Below the pieces are notes generated by a model that was given only the letters and a program-made list of their open reading frames with translations, had not been told where the DNA came from and searched no databases. Source: an uncultured Porphyromonadaceae bacterium (GTDB lineage Bacteria; Bacteroidota; Bacteroidia; Bacteroidales; Muribaculaceae). From it: 45,525 nucleotides of DNA. Where the stretch lies: contig URMA01000016.1 of NCBI GenBank assembly GCA_900548875.1, positions 1 through 45,525 on the forward strand. Reading direction: 5' to 3'. The position numbers were made by a program, and so were the translations under genes. Below, piece by piece: positions 45,311-45,525 of this stretch (its first letter is position 1; each line of letters opens with the position of its first letter).

Positions 45311-45340
45311 CAAATATATCATCAATTCTGATGCTGTCAA
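45311..45340 (-). promoter_or_regulatory. Promoter of the OMP gene
   Basis: On the minus strand TTG (45338-45340), a 19-nt spacer and TATATTTG (45311-45318), 29 nt before ATG 45281. Confidence 0.7.
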
Positions 45341-45510
45341 AATTTTAGCATTTATTTTTTCAGAAAAGACATTTGACAATCAGAACGAAAAAAATATGCT
45401 GCTTACCCCCTTTTCCAACATTACGATGAAAATATCCCCTGCATAAATAGTTTTTCTCGACACATTAATGTACATTTCCTCTAAGAAAGAACCAGAACTT
45501 AACTATCATT

Positions 45511-45525
45511 ATGAGTGAAAATGAG
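45511..45525 (+). CDS. Possible start of the next gene (cut by window end)
   Basis: ATG AGT GAA AAT GAG opens a frame that runs off the window. A near-promoter TACATTTC (one base from consensus) lies about 40 nt upstream. Only five codons are visible, so nothing can be said of its product. Confidence 0.3.

Overview
The window is a stretch of a Bacteroidales (phylum Bacteroidota) chromosome or metagenomic contig. Evidence: many genes have a TAnnTTTG promoter box with a TTG 19-21 nt upstream (the Bacteroides-type sigma signal), Shine-Dalgarno sites are weak, and the gene content is typical of the order: type IX secretion (T9SS) plug protein, T9SS-sorted secreted proteins, PCMD/DUF4493 proteins, a 'putative porin', DUF4105 and a 1,139-residue SecA. 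Family and genus cannot be fixed from sequence reading alone. 

Layout. Block A (1-~3480) is visibly richer in G+C: the C-terminal half of a SecA, a dCMP deaminase, a small secreted protein and a short-chain dehydrogenase. Block B (from ~3485) has intermediate G+C: a tricorn-type protease, a WYL regulator, ApbE, a DJ-1 protein, a frameshifted DUF4105 protein, an alkaline-phosphatase-fold protein that lacks its catalytic residues, and a second, complete secA. Next come a lower-G+C DpnII-type restriction-modification system (dpnA, DpnII nuclease, dpnM), dnaJ-grpE, ispE, dnaB, a small Cys-rich membrane protein, radC and a glycosyltransferase. A likely small RNA precedes the T9SS plug gene and ung, followed by tRNA-Arg(CCG), an AraC regulator, a second glycosyltransferase, a TlpA-like lipoprotein and an acyl-CoA synthetase. 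The right third is envelope and secreted functions: two T9SS cargo proteins, an anchored solute-binding protein with a putative porin, a GHL10 glycoside hydrolase, a DUF4493/PCMD lipoprotein with RseC, and an outer-membrane beta-barrel. 

Main points for a second look: (1) two SecA genes about 11 kb apart in blocks of different composition, suggesting a chimeric contig or a transferred block, with the likely junction near 3455-3490; (2) a candidate ~65-nt minus-strand small RNA at 25839-25906 with its own promoter and terminator; (3) a PafA-like phosphatase with nearly all metal ligands and the nucleophile replaced, in a cluster leading into secA; (4) structured intergenic repeats at 33481-33769 and 39397-39621, including a tandem 85-bp promoter-bearing repeat that would make the porin mRNA leaderless; (5) the complete DpnII-type system inserted between secA and dnaJ. 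No wholly new multi-gene defence or metabolic system is evident; the small RNA, the pseudo-phosphatase cluster and the repeat families are the least explained items.
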